From Candidatus Endonucleibacter bathymodioli (lineage in GTDB: Bacteria; Pseudomonadota; Gammaproteobacteria; Pseudomonadales; Endozoicomonadaceae), in assembly GCA_030674915.1 (NCBI GenBank), contig JASXSV010000009.1, positions 62,001 through 126,000 on the forward strand: a stretch of DNA of 64,000 nt. The letters run 5' to 3'. The translations under genes and the position numbers were made by a program. Below are positions 8,901 through 16,690 of this stretch, piece after piece (position 1 is the first letter of the stretch; every line of letters begins with the position of its first letter). The notes beneath the pieces are model-generated. The model was given only the letters and a program-made list of their open reading frames with translations. It had not been told where the DNA came from and made no database searches.

Positions 8901-11900
8901 AAAGTTTGACACCTTTGTGTCATCATTTAAAACTCCCTTTGGGATGAACATGGGAAGTGACATGCCTTGAATTAGATATGACAACTCATCATCAGTATGT
9001 TGTAATGTTGAAAGCATATAATCACAACTAAGAACTTCCTGCCAAGAACTCCCAAGCCACTTATACGCATGAAAAAAGGATGAATACGCAGATGTTTTTA
9101 CAGGCTTCTGCTCTAAAACCAGGCGATGAGATGAGTCACAAACATTCTCAATCTGAAAATAATTTTTTGATATTCTCAGCCAACCATTGTGTATAGACTT
9201 ATCAATGATATTCTGTATTTCATATAGACTTTCATCATCTAATAAAGATTTTTGCAATACAATCATGATAATTTCACTGGGCTCTAATAGCTTAGAACCG
9301 GATTTCCCTATTCTTTTATGATCCGCCACACTTTTGTGAAGATAGTTTTTCCTATAATCTATAACTTCGTCATAACGCTTTTTTATCTCTCCATTTTCAG
9401 CCAATAGACTCTTCAATATAGAGCATGCTCTGTCCACAGAAAGGTCACCAGACTGCTTAGAGAGTTCTCTCTCGGCCTTATGTATACTATACGTTATTAC
9501 CATTTCAGTTATAAATTGGATTGACTCAATAATCTCAGTAGTCACCACCATGCTATTACTCTCAGGGATGGTTTCTATACCTTTATTGCTTTTTTCCTCT
9601 CTTCCCAAGTGCCACCAATGGTGATAATTTTTATTTACCTTTAGATAGCCAGATGTGTTGATAAAGCTCTTTATTTCATGCTCACTCCACTTACTAATTG
9701 GCTTTTTATGACTAACCAACCTCTTCGACTGAGCGTCATAAGGCCATTGGAACTTGCCCCAGATCAGTGACTCTACTGCATCTTTTGACTTTTCAACTAA
9801 CGTTTTTGGAGCGAGTACAATAAGTCGAGCTAAAAAAGGCACATAACGCTTATAGGTTTGCAACTGGAGGTCTATCGGAAGGTATTGCGCTGTACTATTT
9901 TGAGCATCTTTAATTCGCTTTATTTCATCTATGCAGGCCTTAAGAAATAACCAAGCGTAAGACAATTTTTTGTCAGTCAACAATTTTTTGATATTTATGT
10001 CAGATGAGGCATCTTTAATTTTCTCTCCGTTTTCCCTTATATCCAACTGTTTAAATGCCATAAAAACATTTGCATCATCATCCTGACTGTCATCTAATAA
10101 TCTATGATGAGCATGAGAAACAATGTCAGAAAGATATCTTAACGTATTAATCCTCGTAGTACCTACAGTTATTTTTCCTTGCGTTGCCTTTATAAAGCGA
10201 TGTTCCAACTGCCGTAACTTTTCTGATCTTTCCATTATATTGCATCTATCTCTTTCACTCACCTGGCTAAAAGTATTATAAATGTCATTCATTTTTTGCT
10301 GTATATTTATCAAGTGTTCTAATAATATACAAAAATCATTAGGACTCAACTCATTGCATCTATCATAGGTAATAGACTCTAAGGTGGATATAAAATTATC
10401 TCCCAATGAGCCCCCACTCACTTCTGATGACAAGAAATCTTTATATAACCCTCGTGTAACAAGAGCTATCTGCTCAGTAACATACGATAAGGTCGAATTT
10501 TCCAGCAAGGTTGGTAATACTAAACCTGGGTGCTGGACCCCTGCTTGGATGAGTTTGTTGTACTCCATTTTGACTGGAAAGTATTGGGGGTGGAGTTTGT
10601 AGCTACTAGGTACTACTGACTTTATTCTCTTCAGCTGTTGTGTTATATTTAAACAAAGTTGGTTAAGTTCTTTTTCGTCTTCAGGTGCTTTCTTAGCATT
10701 TTTTTGCAAAGCAGCTATTATCACGTAGGATGCTGGGACATTAAGTAGCCTCACATCATCAAAGGTCTCTTCGTCAAAAAATAACGTCTTCAGCTCATTC
10801 TGTGTATGCCCCCATAATTTGTCAAGCCGTATGGCCGAATCACTTGCACCTTTAACTATATCCTCTGTTAATTTATTTTTGTTTTGAGTCCCATCAGGCA
10901 TATTCTCTAAAATAGATTTGACATACTGAAGGAATATTGCTTCTTCGGAACTGCTAAATCGGGTAGAAATACACGGCCATGTTTTGTTATTTTCTACAGC
11001 CAGCATTCCACTTTTTATAAAAAGTTTGTTCAGTGTATTTAGCCAATGATTGTCAAGTGAAGAAAGGACTCTCATGCGGCAAAAGGAAATAACGCTAGGG
11101 CATAATGTTACACAGGTTGCGCAATTGTTAATTATAACTTTACAGTAATCACCAGAGATGCCTTCATCAAAGGCATGCTTAATCCTGCTCTGAGCTTCAT
11201 TCATCTCCTCTATTATATTTCGTTTATCATTTTCATTGACGCGAAGCTCTTCTATTCGTTTATTAATAAATTGTACAATATCCTGATATTTCTTTCGCAG
11301 ACAGGAAACTGACTTTAAAAGATTTTTCGCAGCCGATACCATACTACTATTTACTTGGGGTGTAGCTGTGCCCTTATCGAACTCCAGAGACTGATTTGTG
11401 GCAAAATATCGGCTTGCCTTAGCTCTTTTACTATCGTATAGACTCAAGAACCACACTTCTTGAACACTCAAATCAATATTTTTACAAAATTCACTTAACT
11501 TAAGATGAAGGCCATCTAGCTCATTGTGATTATAATTGGTAGCCATTCCCGCAATTATTGAACGAATCCACTCCCCATAACTTTGATGCAAAGGAATCTG
11601 TTCTATAGGAAACACTATCTCCATTGCGTTTTTTATTGTCGCCCACCTCTTTATTGGGCATATTTCTACATCTTTGGAGCATAGAGACTGTTCGCGTACC
11701 TGTTTGAGGACTGGGTTCTTTGCTAAATACTTTATTTGTTCGGACGTAAATATCTTTTTGGGTAAGGCTTTATTTAGCACATCCAAGCTGACTAGCGAGT
11801 CATAGCTCAGTAATACCTCATGGAATTCATCCCCCCGTTGCGACGGTATCAATTGCGGCAAATACTTGAAATTTAATACTGAGTTTTCTCTGCAAATTGT

Positions 11901-12662
11901 GGCAGGACAACAAAAATTATCATTGAAAACAATCATAGGAAGCACATTATCACTATCTTCCAGATGATTATTAACATCTACTAGAAGAGGTGCTACCAAT
12001 AGCCCTTTTACACTTTTATTGCAGAAAACATCTCCTACGTAAGGAGGTGGTGAGCACAACCTTGCCGTCTTTATTCTTACGCTGGAAACTGGCTTGTAAA
12101 TTTCGTTAAAATGCGCAACTATCTGAGAATCGTATTTAACGCACCCATCAAAAAAAGATACCGTTGATCCATTTGTCAGGGTTAAACTACAGTTATATGT
12201 TAATTCTTTATTAAGATATATTTTCCCCTGATATGATATAGGTTTAAATGAAAACTTGCTATTCAATGGCAAGTTTCCAGCGTCTATGCATTCAACCTGT
12301 ATATCTGTGTTTGAGGTTAAATAATAATTTACTGTACCAGTGCTAGAACTCTCACTATTAAATTCAATGGTTATAAATGAAACAGGATTAGCTTCTTTCT
12401 CAGGAAAGCACCACTCAATATACCATTCACTTTTTTGGTATTCATGCTTGCCTCCGTCATTAATATTATCGCTTTCAGAGAACATGGATGTCTGATAGAT
12501 AGAAGGATCACTGGTTGACTTTTGATCTACTTGAATACAAGAAAAAAAATCAGCACAAAAGGAGTGGCGAACTTGTATAGAAGAAAGAAAAACGACTACG
12601 ATCAGAAAGAACTTGCATCTTAGCGAGTTATAACCATGTTTTTTCAGTACAATATTATTCAT
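5919..12662 (-). CDS. Giant exported protein (2247 aa) with a dense cysteine cluster, unknown function
   Basis: I do not recognise this protein. It starts with a basic stretch and a hydrophobic segment (FFLIVVVFLSSIQV) ending near HSFCA, a plausible signal peptide. Most of residues 50-1400 look helical and charged, with scattered cysteines. Hydrophobic stretches occur near residues 1400 (VWILPVYITWSLL), 1500-1520 and 1820-1840. The outstanding feature is residues 1570-1672, where 23 cysteines occur in about 103 residues, with pairs such as GNSCCD and GMCCD and a CCCC run; the spacing recalls disulfide-knot domains but matches none I know. The C-terminal 600 residues contain small-residue-rich stretches. 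The ATG at 12662 has an AGGAAT box upstream. A similarly exported gene with a Cys-rich end lies just upstream on the same strand. Single uninterrupted frame; surface protein, toxin or adhesin are all open possibilities. Confidence 0.75.
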   Translation of the reverse strand: MNNIVLKKHGYNSLRCKFFLIVVVFLSSIQVRHSFCADFFSCIQVDQKSTSDPSIYQTSMFSESDNINDGGKHEYQKSEWYIEWCFPEKEANPVSFITIEFNSESSSTGTVNYYLTSNTDIQVECIDAGNLPLNSKFSFKPISYQGKIYLNKELTYNCSLTLTNGSTVSFFDGCVKYDSQIVAHFNEIYKPVSSVRIKTARLCSPPPYVGDVFCNKSVKGLLVAPLLVDVNNHLEDSDNVLPMIVFNDNFCCPATICRENSVLNFKYLPQLIPSQRGDEFHEVLLSYDSLVSLDVLNKALPKKIFTSEQIKYLAKNPVLKQVREQSLCSKDVEICPIKRWATIKNAMEIVFPIEQIPLHQSYGEWIRSIIAGMATNYNHNELDGLHLKLSEFCKNIDLSVQEVWFLSLYDSKRAKASRYFATNQSLEFDKGTATPQVNSSMVSAAKNLLKSVSCLRKKYQDIVQFINKRIEELRVNENDKRNIIEEMNEAQSRIKHAFDEGISGDYCKVIINNCATCVTLCPSVISFCRMRVLSSLDNHWLNTLNKLFIKSGMLAVENNKTWPCISTRFSSSEEAIFLQYVKSILENMPDGTQNKNKLTEDIVKGASDSAIRLDKLWGHTQNELKTLFFDEETFDDVRLLNVPASYVIIAALQKNAKKAPEDEKELNQLCLNITQQLKRIKSVVPSSYKLHPQYFPVKMEYNKLIQAGVQHPGLVLPTLLENSTLSYVTEQIALVTRGLYKDFLSSEVSGGSLGDNFISTLESITYDRCNELSPNDFCILLEHLINIQQKMNDIYNTFSQVSERDRCNIMERSEKLRQLEHRFIKATQGKITVGTTRINTLRYLSDIVSHAHHRLLDDSQDDDANVFMAFKQLDIRENGEKIKDASSDINIKKLLTDKKLSYAWLFLKACIDEIKRIKDAQNSTAQYLPIDLQLQTYKRYVPFLARLIVLAPKTLVEKSKDAVESLIWGKFQWPYDAQSKRLVSHKKPISKWSEHEIKSFINTSGYLKVNKNYHHWWHLGREEKSNKGIETIPESNSMVVTTEIIESIQFITEMVITYSIHKAERELSKQSGDLSVDRACSILKSLLAENGEIKKRYDEVIDYRKNYLHKSVADHKRIGKSGSKLLEPSEIIMIVLQKSLLDDESLYEIQNIIDKSIHNGWLRISKNYFQIENVCDSSHRLVLEQKPVKTSAYSSFFHAYKWLGSSWQEVLSCDYMLSTLQHTDDELSYLIQGMSLPMFIPKGVLNDDTKVSNFCVPVELESLQASDDVTSAIIGSELRKPFPPKLFELAAKLFSDNIDSTGTHLAYHMLNGSDSHAPHHLDQEVESIQKSSALKKLNEFYTAYCKDMSDPNKRWEITEKLDKLLASSQLSGWWDSIRKYARSGVEALAQWDVWILPVYITWSLLTSKSLTEGGEVLNSVMDIRDLSATSNNDTSIENVIHALEACSRDSSNASTSTPENQSLVSYVQSMREQSEKIHKKAAGMSSRYNNNFGASEGGWYTANIVSSVLATVVGLVQSAGWFGDQLSIMEKTLATENIGLITGMLSPLLAEHYLKMEVGERLYQPAFEICECRNKDAGQAGCPIKCKPKCECRYKCTNHDSGFDYKTCGNSCCDVMNRCHDGLACIHTCPETSVHTCFGMCCDLDKSPCARNVSQATSYCCCCLCAGPGMLCAPLKAIVGNNPHNYKQIVSDRLDGASERTIGTATRTVPYNTFKEFLNTGDKRKAAILLGRVFALTVDGVIAVGEIAKFSCQANAFEKHESVSRTLSKIYTAEVINEADADVLSKLYNSDRALYLLYGEKIAKIPFRSVDKVLAKSSWLIGSAALAYSVSQVPYGIIGTCVKPCAAAFPTKPIKRLWNIVRGKESDDTWKGVMQNTLKTGINLSDRTIKEKVPAGTSVYFLGKSQRLSSSRRAPNMGNNTQAILGNLKNGITGPYNRTLLQSGDPAAMTFAGAIDAAEGFVVDAGNSESSARNMLNIPPAARIAGRHLIEACWHQAMNCVDIPKRYTFLAKEKVGLLALDGVTQHSDFIAAYLNKNDGLLQEDWVKLKSLKGNKAATSRGRERLVHSDSVAQPINTDSFAFTKRNARSKESGSCTPADVTVTISDASETIEIPKLNHNPFSHGFHHAFLAHQLNIRTNGILHPSVKTELGELVSEIVTTDGQGLGAGNLEFGPPPVTMPFTKGKQDHGVIDALVTKAMGLDLNKASVMSSLLPILIGLSEHEVEFMAYYSQLQAPRVLSGCKSHQN

Positions 12663-12721
12663 ATACTACAATATTCCTGCCATGTAACCGCTCCAATACC
12701 TAACTAACGCGCCAATACCTG

Positions 12722-12750
12722 TACTAGTTACCATTGAAGGCCCGATTCTT
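12722..12750. repeat. Partial copy of the TATACC/GGTATA repeat
   Basis: TACTAGTTACCATTGAAGG at 12722-12740 matches the left end of the full repeat at 22182 (TATACCAGTTACCATTGAAGG) apart from the first bases. Downstream similarity fades quickly, so this is a decayed fragment, about 60 bases before the start of the giant gene. Confidence 0.45.
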
Positions 12751-12956
12751 AATCTATCACTCACACTTCCAGTGACACTTAAATAGCTAAAAACCGTAGT
12801 AAATTACCTAAACTTGATATCTATTGTCTCTAACTCACTGCTATTTGCTCCAGCCAAGTAAGTGTTATTTCATAAGCGACTGCACATGTATGCAGAAATG
12901 TGACACATACTAACAAAAGACTCTTTGCATGTATATACCACAGCATATTAAAACTG

Positions 12957-12990
12957 CATATTTTGTATACCAAAGTGAATACAAAATATG
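12957..12990. promoter_or_regulatory. Perfect 12-bp AT-rich inverted repeat
   Basis: CATATTTTGTAT at 12957-12968 and ATACAAAATATG at 12979-12990 are exactly complementary, with a 10-base spacer. It lies about 200 bases downstream of the 274-residue gene and about 300 bases upstream of the giant gene, both on the minus strand. There is no U-run, so an operator or an RNA hairpin is as likely as a terminator. The function is inference. Confidence 0.4.
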
Positions 12991-13196
12991 TTTGAACACT
13001 CCGTAGCTTATGGGATTTCTCTTGCATGTCATAGATTGGCTACTTCAATGGTACAAACATACACCGCTGAAGACATGCATATACCCACAACCAGCGCATG
13101 GGCATATCATCCTAAACTTCGCCATATTAATATTATTAATTTCTACAACTACATCTTTATAACCACCATTTTTTCCTGCTTTTTCAACTTCTAGAA

Positions 13197-14021
13197 TTAT
13201 GTCTTCTCCCACGTATACATACTTAGCACCTTAAAAGAGAAAAAAAGCTTTGTCTCTATTTCTTCCATATTGCCACAGCAACAAACCGACGGTTCCACTC
13301 CATAGAACATAGCATCCGGATCCACCATACCCCTACAAGCATCGCAGGTGTAATGAACCACTTTACACGGCTTCCCACGTTTCACTGCCTTTTTATTATC
13401 TTGATTATTACCATGCATCTTCCTCCTTTCATCTCGGTTACTATATAACATAGTCCCTACTCGCTCTAACTTATCAAAAGTCAAAACCCCTTCATTAGTT
13501 TTTACGGTGACCCACGGCACTGACAACTCCGTTATTGTTTTCTCTGCGTCAGAATTTCTTATCTCAATAGTTATCTCACCACAACCATTCTTCTTACTAT
13601 TATTCTTAAATATTAATAGCGACGACATAGGACTCCACACATCGGATGCACCAACGCTCTCCAAATACACAAAGAAAATAGGCTGGTCAGTGTCAATGGA
13701 AAACATAGTCGTGTTTTCCATGATATTTTCAACCTTAGCCATTACAACTTTTGAAATTACTACATTAGGTTTAGATTGATACTGAGTAAGACTACCTTCA
13801 TAATATTTATCCCTTATATCCTTGCAAATCACAGAGCTTGAAAGAGAGTAAATCAACCTCCATGGCTCACTAAAATCTTCTACACCATCTATACCTTTTA
13901 CATTAAACCCCTTGCCTTCATCAATTATCTCTATACCCGCCCAAGACACACTACAAAATAACATAAATAAAAATGCCAAAAAAGATTTACTGTACTTTCC
14001 ACACCTATACGAGAAGATCAT
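13197..14021 (-). CDS. Exported protein with Cys-rich C-terminus, unknown function
   Basis: A 274-residue protein of no family I recognise. It has a clear signal peptide: a basic N-terminus, the hydrophobic stretch SFLAFLFMLFCSVSWA, and likely cleavage after SWA. The middle part is beta-rich in appearance. Near the end, cysteines are arranged as C-x7-C-x2-C-x17-CCC (from KPCKVV to VCCCGN), resembling a metal site or a disulfide knot. The ATG at 14021 is preceded by AGGAAT at good spacing. It lies upstream of, and on the same strand as, the giant Cys-cluster protein; a shared export route or a partnership is inferred from proximity and the shared Cys-rich theme only. Confidence 0.7.
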   Translation of the reverse strand: MIFSYRCGKYSKSFLAFLFMLFCSVSWAGIEIIDEGKGFNVKGIDGVEDFSEPWRLIYSLSSSVICKDIRDKYYEGSLTQYQSKPNVVISKVVMAKVENIMENTTMFSIDTDQPIFFVYLESVGASDVWSPMSSLLIFKNNSKKNGCGEITIEIRNSDAEKTITELSVPWVTVKTNEGVLTFDKLERVGTMLYSNRDERRKMHGNNQDNKKAVKRGKPCKVVHYTCDACRGMVDPDAMFYGVEPSVCCCGNMEEIETKLFFSFKVLSMYTWEKT

Positions 14022-14177
14022 AATTTACATTCCTGATTCAATTTAATGTTAAAGAATTATAGCCTACATAAAACTTTTTGTTGGTTCTTTACGCCCTACT
14101 TTTCTTAGGACTAATCACTCTAGACATACAACAAACGACAGTGGTAATGCAGCAGGTCATTCACTTGCTTGGCGCTA

Positions 14178-15236
14178 TTACGCCACTCTGCGGATAATAA
14201 CCGCCCCCACCACCAAGCAAATAACAGAAGGGATTATAACCGCCAGGACCGGCGAAAAACCAAATACCAAACTCAAAGGTCCGAGCAAACTTTGAAGAAC
14301 CGTAAAAATAATGCCAACGATCACACCGGAAAAAACCCTTAAACCCATGCTGACAGAACGGAGTGGCCCAAAAATAAATGAAATACTAATCATAACCAAA
14401 GAAAAAACAGACAGCGGTTGTAAAACTTTAATCCAAAATGCCAGCCGATATTCACCACTATCCAAACCCTGCCGCTCAAGATAATCAGAGTACGTCTTCA
14501 AACCTGTCATCGACAGCCCATCAGCCTTCAAAATAACAACTCTTAGCAATGCTGTGGTAAGAGTTGTTTTCCAAGGCTCAATCAGCCTTTCTTCCACGAC
14601 ATACCGCTGTCCATCAAAACTACTGCGTTTTACACCTTCAAGGATCCAGTGATCACCTTGAAAAATACCCCTCTTTGCAAATAGAGACTGTTCAAGCTGC
14701 ATGTTTTTATTAAAAGTATATAAGCTTACTCCATATAAAACACCTCCAGGTTGCACAGCATTAAAATACATAAATTCATTACCTTCACGATGCCACATAC
14801 CTTCCCCTGCGTAGACTCCCCCTGCGGAACGGGAAATAGTACGGTGGGTTTCCGCAACCTGCTCCAACATCGGAGCAAAAAACTCTCCCAGCAAAACACC
14901 AAAAAAAACTAGAACCAGCGCAGGCCTCATAGCAGATACAACGATACGCCACAGCGATACACCAGCAGCCCTAATCACCACCAGCTCGCAATTTGAAGCC
15001 ATATTACCCAAACCCACCAAACAACCAATCAATGCCGCAAAAGGAATAAAACTGTAGATTTTTTTGGGTACCAATAACACGGTATAAAGAAAAACATTCC
15101 ACACTGTGTACTGAGCACGCATATTATCTAATTGAGCCAAAAAAGCAAATAACGACTCCATAGCAACAAGCCCAAATAAAACAATCATCATTGCGCCAAA
15201 AACATTGCGAGCAATATAACGATCCAGCTTAACCAC
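14178..15236 (-). CDS. lptG: LPS export ABC transporter permease LptG
   Basis: A 352-residue inner-membrane permease. With LptF and the LptB ATPase it extracts lipopolysaccharide from the inner membrane and feeds it to the LptC-LptA bridge. It starts MVKLDRYIARNVFGAMM, typical of LptG, with three N-terminal membrane segments, a periplasmic beta-jellyroll domain at about residues 130-260 and three C-terminal segments (LVMISISFIFGPLRS onward). The coupling-helix stretch LVGLGNMASNCELVVIRAAGVS is the family signature. Its start overlaps the end of lptF by 8 bases, so the two are translationally coupled. The pair lies back to back with pepA, as in most gammaproteobacteria. Confidence 0.95.
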   Translation of the reverse strand: MVKLDRYIARNVFGAMMIVLFGLVAMESLFAFLAQLDNMRAQYTVWNVFLYTVLLVPKKIYSFIPFAALIGCLVGLGNMASNCELVVIRAAGVSLWRIVVSAMRPALVLVFFGVLLGEFFAPMLEQVAETHRTISRSAGGVYAGEGMWHREGNEFMYFNAVQPGGVLYGVSLYTFNKNMQLEQSLFAKRGIFQGDHWILEGVKRSSFDGQRYVVEERLIEPWKTTLTTALLRVVILKADGLSMTGLKTYSDYLERQGLDSGEYRLAFWIKVLQPLSVFSLVMISISFIFGPLRSVSMGLRVFSGVIVGIIFTVLQSLLGPLSLVFGFSPVLAVIIPSVICLVVGAVIIRRVA

Positions 15237-16338
15237 CAGCCACTCTCCTGCGAGCCAAAATTATTTTCAAAGGCTCATAGCCGTAAAGCACCGCGCCCAG
15301 CAGCAGATAACCAATATGCACCCACCACACACCCAAAGCGGATGATAAACGATCATCAATAACCGCCTCACGGAAGCTGATCAAAAGCATAATGTAAAGC
15401 ACATACAACAATAGAGCAGGAAGTAATTTAACATACCTCTCTTGTCGTGGATTAATTCTAGCCAAAGGTATTGCCAGCAACACAAGGATAGGTATTGAAA
15501 GCGGCAACGATAACCTCCACTGAAGCTCACCAATATGGCTCGCAAGATTAGACCCTACCAGCGTTACGGTAGGAAGCGCTTGCTCTTTATTAACCTCCTC
15601 AATAGCCTGCCGTGAAGGTATCTCCAAACCATAGGTTTTATATTCTGTACTACGCACCTCGGCTTGCCCGGGAGTCAGGTCATGCCGATATCCGTTATGT
15701 AAAAGAAGATAACGTGTACCACCTTCACGGGTTTCCATTTTTGCGTAGTCTGCTAAAATAAGAGTTATACTATTAAAACTTTCAGAATCTTTATCGCGAT
15801 TAGCAATAAAAATATTCCTCATGATTCGCTTATCTTTACTCAGAGTTTCTGAATAGGTCGTCCTTGATCCTCCATCTATCTCTTGAAATCGCCCAGGAAC
15901 CATTACCTCAAACTCAGTCAGACTGTCTTGATTAGAAAGAATTATCTCAACGTGCCTGGTAGATGTCGGGGCAAGATAAAGACTTAGATACGCAACAACA
16001 AACATAACCCCTATAGCCGGTATCATAGTCATAGCCAACAACTGATTTGGGCTCACTCCACAGGCGCTCAAAACAGTCATTTCATTATCAATATAAAGTC
16101 TGCTATACGAAATAATAATACCTAAAAACAAACCCAAAGGTATAATCATCATAAGAAATTCTGGTATTCTGTAACCAACAACCTGCAACAGGAAATCAAT
16201 ATTAAACAAGCCACTGGCTGCCATAGACAGATAACTGATCAAACGCCCACTAATCAGTATCAGAAGCACTACAGATGTTACAGCAAACAACACCTTCAGC
16301 ATCTGCACCGTAAGATATCTAAATATAATAAAAGGCAT
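15229..16338 (-). CDS. lptF: LPS export ABC transporter permease LptF
   Basis: A 369-residue inner-membrane permease forming a heterodimer with LptG in the LPS extractor. It starts MPFIIFRYLTVQMLKVLFAV and has the coupling-helix region IDNEMTVLSACGVSPNQLL, a periplasmic domain at about residues 125-265 with MVPGRFQEI and the NGYRHD stretch, then GELQWRLSLPLSIPILVLLAIPLAR, all characteristic of LptF. It is the first gene of the lptF-lptG operon, and its promoter should lie in the gap to pepA, which also carries a full dispersed repeat at 16390-16516. Confidence 0.95.
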   Translation of the reverse strand: MPFIIFRYLTVQMLKVLFAVTSVVLLILISGRLISYLSMAASGLFNIDFLLQVVGYRIPEFLMMIIPLGLFLGIIISYSRLYIDNEMTVLSACGVSPNQLLAMTMIPAIGVMFVVAYLSLYLAPTSTRHVEIILSNQDSLTEFEVMVPGRFQEIDGGSRTTYSETLSKDKRIMRNIFIANRDKDSESFNSITLILADYAKMETREGGTRYLLLHNGYRHDLTPGQAEVRSTEYKTYGLEIPSRQAIEEVNKEQALPTVTLVGSNLASHIGELQWRLSLPLSIPILVLLAIPLARINPRQERYVKLLPALLLYVLYIMLLISFREAVIDDRLSSALGVWWVHIGYLLLGAVLYGYEPLKIILARRRVAGG

Positions 16339-16389
16339 GCTCGCACCATTAAAAGCATAAATTGACTATTATGGATATAACTTGGGTAC

Positions 16390-16516
16390 TATACCAATCT
16401 TCGCTGCAGATGTAAGCAAGCAATAAATGAGCGAATACCCATTATCTTATGCGTAGCAGGTGATTTAGATGAACGAGTACGGTAACAACCTCACGTTTCC
16501 AATGTAAACAGGTATA
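16390..16516. repeat. Dispersed TATACC/GGTATA repeat, full length (127 bp)
   Basis: TATACC at 16390-16395 and GGTATA at 16511-16516 bound a 127-bp element. The interior is diverged from the 22182 copy but keeps the order of sub-blocks, including GTAGCAGGTGATTTAGATG and, near the right end, CTCACGTTTCCAATG. It lies in the divergent lptF-pepA promoter gap, 51 bases upstream of the lptF start. Confidence 0.6.
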
Positions 16517-16690
16517 GCCTTCGTACTTGACGATGCAGAATAAAGGAGTAAAACTTAACCTTATCAGTATTAGAAGAATAAACCCTACAAAAAATTCACA
16601 TACCACCTTCTTTGATGAAATAGCGTATCCTAGGTATTCTTTTATAGCTATCATCTCTTAATTCAAAATCATTACCATCCGGGAGGAAGT

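Larger units (their letters stand above)
12663..13196. other. Non-coding gap between the two exported-protein genes
   Basis: About 530 bases without a convincing gene. It holds a partial copy of the dispersed repeat (12722-12750) and a perfect 12-bp inverted repeat (12957-12990). Two short open frames (12830-13027 minus and 12988-13194 plus) have no start context or family resemblance and are treated as chance. Because the giant gene lies downstream of this gap, its promoter or a processing site is expected here. Confidence 0.45.

Noticed and set aside
5919..12662. Plus-strand open frames inside the giant gene
   Set aside because: All are short shadows of the 2247-residue minus-strand frame, with no start context.
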